8,293 nt of DNA from positions 1-8,293 of the forward strand of contig CAITID010000008.1 of assembly GCA_903892335.1 (NCBI GenBank), read 5' to 3'. The DNA comes from an uncultured Actinomycetes bacterium. Lineage in GTDB: Bacteria > Actinomycetota > Actinomycetes > Nanopelagicales > Nanopelagicaceae. This document shows, piece by piece, positions 6,661 through 8,293 of the stretch (positions are counted from its first letter, which is position 1; every line of letters begins with the position of its first letter). Below the pieces are notes generated by a model. It was given only the letters and a program-made list of their open reading frames with translations. It did not search any database and was not told the DNA's origin. The translations under genes and the position numbers were made by a program.

Positions 6661-7563
6661 TTAGCTCCAGCGCAACGCAGAAAGTAAGCGATCCACACTG
6701 GATCCCAGTCCATACTCGTTCTGCAATTCAATAATATTCTTCATTGAAGATGGCTTGCTTGGGATCTGCATAGGCATATCAGGAACCGGAACGTCCATTG
6801 CGCAATGGACCAATTTAGGTGCAATTTTGGCATAATCTAAACTTTCATTGATTTTCTTTGTTAAATTCTTTGGTAATCTTTCATCAGAATTTCTAGCGGC
6901 ATCAACAACATCTTCCATATTTGCGAAATGATTAGCGATCAATGCGGCGCCTACTTCACCGATCCCGCGTAAACCAGGTAAACCATCGGAGGCATCACCA
7001 CGGATCATCGCAAACAAAGCGTATCTATCCCCTGGTATGCCATATTTATTTGAAATCCAATTTGTGTCAACCAAATCGTGATTACTCAACCCCTTAGCAA
7101 GATAGGCAATTTTTACATCTTTTTCTTCATCAACTAGCTGAAACAAATCTCGATCACCTGTTACTACGCGAATAGGACCCACTTGTGTTTTTGAAAGAGT
7201 GGCAATTACATCATCCGCTTCATAATCATCAACTCCAAGAGTTGCAAAGCCAAACGCATCAAGAACATCCAACAAAATCGGAATTTGAGGTGAAAGCGTA
7301 TCTGGCTCCTCTTCTTCACCAGTCTCATCCAAACGATTTAACTTATAACCCGGAAATAGATCCACTCGCCAACTTGGACGCCAATCCCCCTCAAGGCATG
7401 CCACAAATCTGTTTGGAGAGTACTGAACTATTAACTTGGATGTCATATCCAAAAAACCCTTTATGGCATTAATTGGTAAACCTTTAGGTGAAACCAACGT
7501 ATCTGGCATGCCGAAATAAGCTCGATACCAAAGTGATGCGCTATCTAATAAAAGTAAACTCAA
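6661..7563 (-). CDS. Stand-alone 5'-3' exonuclease (PolA N-terminal / FEN-like family, Rv2090-type)
   Basis: This 300-residue protein is a FEN/PolA-type 5' nuclease without a polymerase domain, cytoplasmic, probably acting on flaps, primers or nicked DNA. The metal-binding acidic residues are in place: D7 in LLLLDSAS, E115/D117/D118 in YEADDVIAT, D137 and D139 in VVTGDRDLFQLV, and D190/D193 in RGDASDGLPG. The latter runs into the helix-three-turn-helix DNA-binding motif GLPGLRGIGEVGAALIA (194-210). It resembles Rv2090 of M. tuberculosis, including VACLEGDWRPSWRVDLFPGYK (split here across 54-74). The start is TTG 7563-7561, overlapping the helY stop as TTGA, with GGAG 7 nt upstream; no ATG in the N-terminal region would keep the D7 metal ligand. 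Coupling to the helicase upstream suggests related DNA or RNA metabolism, which is an inference. It is distinct from DNA polymerase I, expected elsewhere in the genome. Confidence 0.9.
   Translation of the reverse strand: MSLLLLDSASLWYRAYFGMPDTLVSPKGLPINAIKGFLDMTSKLIVQYSPNRFVACLEGDWRPSWRVDLFPGYKLNRLDETGEEEEPDTLSPQIPILLDVLDAFGFATLGVDDYEADDVIATLSKTQVGPIRVVTGDRDLFQLVDEEKDVKIAYLAKGLSNHDLVDTNWISNKYGIPGDRYALFAMIRGDASDGLPGLRGIGEVGAALIANHFANMEDVVDAARNSDERLPKNLTKKINESLDYAKIAPKLVHCAMDVPVPDMPMQIPSKPSSMKNIIELQNEYGLGSSVDRLLSALRWS
6665..6668 (-). promoter_or_regulatory. Ribosome binding site for lnt inside the exonuclease gene
   Basis: GGAG on the minus strand sits 5 nt before TTG 6659 and overlaps the last codons of the exonuclease gene. 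It supports the 461-residue form of Lnt rather than longer versions. Confidence 0.55.
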
Positions 7564-8293
7564 ACTGAAGCTCCAGCATAGATAACAACTCCACGATCGA
7601 TCTTACCTAGAGCTTGATCGATCAATGGTTCTAGTTCAAATGCAGCCCCTCTTAACTGGCGCAAGAGGTCAACAATCTGTTTCATATTGCGAACAAAATC
7701 GCCAACGGTTAAATCGTTGTCCTTTAAAACTGCAGTTAATGAGTTTCCACTTGCCCATCTTTGCGCAGCCCAACTAAATCCAAAATCCGGCGCCCGCATT
7801 GGTTCAAGATTGTGATCATTTTCAATTTCATATATACGACCATAGATTTTTGAAATTTTTCCAAGAGCCACAGCAACATCCCCGCGAGGAACCTTTGCTG
7901 CCTCATCATTTCGAGATTCGTAAATGAAACAGGAAATCACCGCCACTAAGTCCACAGCCGATAATTGATTAAACACTCCTTCTCGCACACTTTCTGAAAT
8001 GAGTAAATCAGTTTCACCATAAATTTTCGCCAGCATCTTTCCTGGAGTTGCGACCTCACCATTTGAAATATATCCAAGCTGATCTAGTACAACTTGGATT
8101 CGATCAAAGCGGCGGGCTATAACGTTTGTCCTTGAGTTAATTCGCTCAGTTAACCCATCAATCTCGCGCTGTAATCTATGTCCTCTTTCTGAAAATCTTG
8201 CGTGGTTTTCTCGGTCTGGGCAGGCATGTGAAGAGTGATTTTTCATCCTTTTTCGAATTGACGCTATCTCTTCTTCTGCATCGAGGCGACGGC
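7560..8293 (-). CDS. helY: HelY-like Ski2-family DEAD/DEAH helicase, C-terminal part (5' end outside window)
   Basis: The frame stays open through the right edge of the window, so only the last 243 residues are seen, ending at TGA 7562-7560. The visible part has an acidic/basic helix (RRLDAEEEIASIRKR), the HelY-typical ACPDRENHARF segment, a coiled-coil-like stretch (HRLQREIDGLTERI), then FDRIQVVLDQLGYI, which opens the DSHCT domain found at the C-terminus of Ski2/Mtr4-type helicases. Within it are AKIYGETDLLISE, LVAVISCFIYESR, PDFGFSWAAQRWASG and VGDFVRNMKQIVDLLRQL, all matching actinobacterial HelY. The ATP-binding and helicase core domains lie outside the window, so activity cannot be judged. 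The ATG at 8246 is internal. In many Actinobacteria helY follows tatA-tatC, so those genes may lie beyond the right edge. The TGA overlaps the exonuclease start. Confidence 0.9.
   Translation of the reverse strand, partial: RRLDAEEEIASIRKRMKNHSSHACPDRENHARFSERGHRLQREIDGLTERINSRTNVIARRFDRIQVVLDQLGYISNGEVATPGKMLAKIYGETDLLISESVREGVFNQLSAVDLVAVISCFIYESRNDEAAKVPRGDVAVALGKISKIYGRIYEIENDHNLEPMRAPDFGFSWAAQRWASGNSLTAVLKDNDLTVGDFVRNMKQIVDLLRQLRGAAFELEPLIDQALGKIDRGVVIYAGASV
7571..7574 (-). promoter_or_regulatory. Ribosome binding site for the exonuclease inside helY
   Basis: GGAG on the minus strand lies 7 nt before TTG 7563, within the last codons of helY. The same GCTGGAGCT string precedes the lnt start, probably by chance. 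Confidence 0.55.

Noticed and set aside
6660..6731. Longer Lnt N-terminus starting at TTG 6731 or ATG 6713
   Set aside because: The extra residues are encoded by the overlapping conserved end of the exonuclease gene and do not look like Lnt; TTG 6659 has a ribosome binding site and the expected first membrane helix directly after it.
7185..7472. Plus-strand 95-residue frame opposite the exonuclease
   Set aside because: Low-complexity His/Gln/Pro-rich translation typical of an antisense shadow; the opposite strand encodes conserved nuclease motifs.
8244..8246. ATG as the start of a 228-residue helicase-related protein
   Set aside because: The frame continues upstream without a stop to the window edge, and the upstream residues match HelY, so this is an internal methionine of a longer gene.

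Overview
The window looks like core chromosome of a small-genome, low-GC actinobacterium. The proteins and gene order are actinobacterial: a pair of MerR-like regulators around a DUF151 nuclease in front of gcvP, and helY, a 5'-3' exonuclease, lnt and dpm1 in one run. The DNA, however, is AT-rich (roughly 40-43% GC by eye, not counted) and very compact. That combination fits streamlined freshwater Actinobacteria (acI / Nanopelagicales type). The lineage is an inference from gene content and composition, not from a search.

Left block, plus strand (1-4517): the 3' part of an FtsR-type MerR regulator (orthologue of M. tuberculosis Rv1828), a DUF151/BFN protein (Rv1829-like), a second MerR-type regulator (Rv1830, McdR/ResR-like) and the full glycine decarboxylase gcvP. 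This is the order known from mycobacteria, where gcvH and garA lie just upstream. The longest non-coding stretch, 111 bp at 1011-1121, carries a good sigma-70-type promoter for the second regulator, which probably also serves gcvP.

Right block, minus strand (8293 to 4544, read leftward): the C-terminal part of a HelY-like Ski2-family helicase, a stand-alone 5'-3' exonuclease, apolipoprotein N-acyltransferase (lnt) and polyprenol-phosphate mannose synthase (dpm1). The four genes overlap or are one base apart. The last three all appear to start with TTG, each with a Shine-Dalgarno sequence inside the preceding gene, so translational coupling is likely. The operon promoter lies outside the window. 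Lnt and Dpm1 are the two halves of the fused mycobacterial Ppm1 protein, here as separate neighbouring genes.

The two blocks converge with only 26 bp between gcvP and dpm1 and no recognisable terminator. I see no mobile element, CRISPR array, RNA gene, phage gene or defence system, and no stretch above 300 bases without a gene. I do not see a previously undescribed system; the points of interest concern gene organisation and translation starts.
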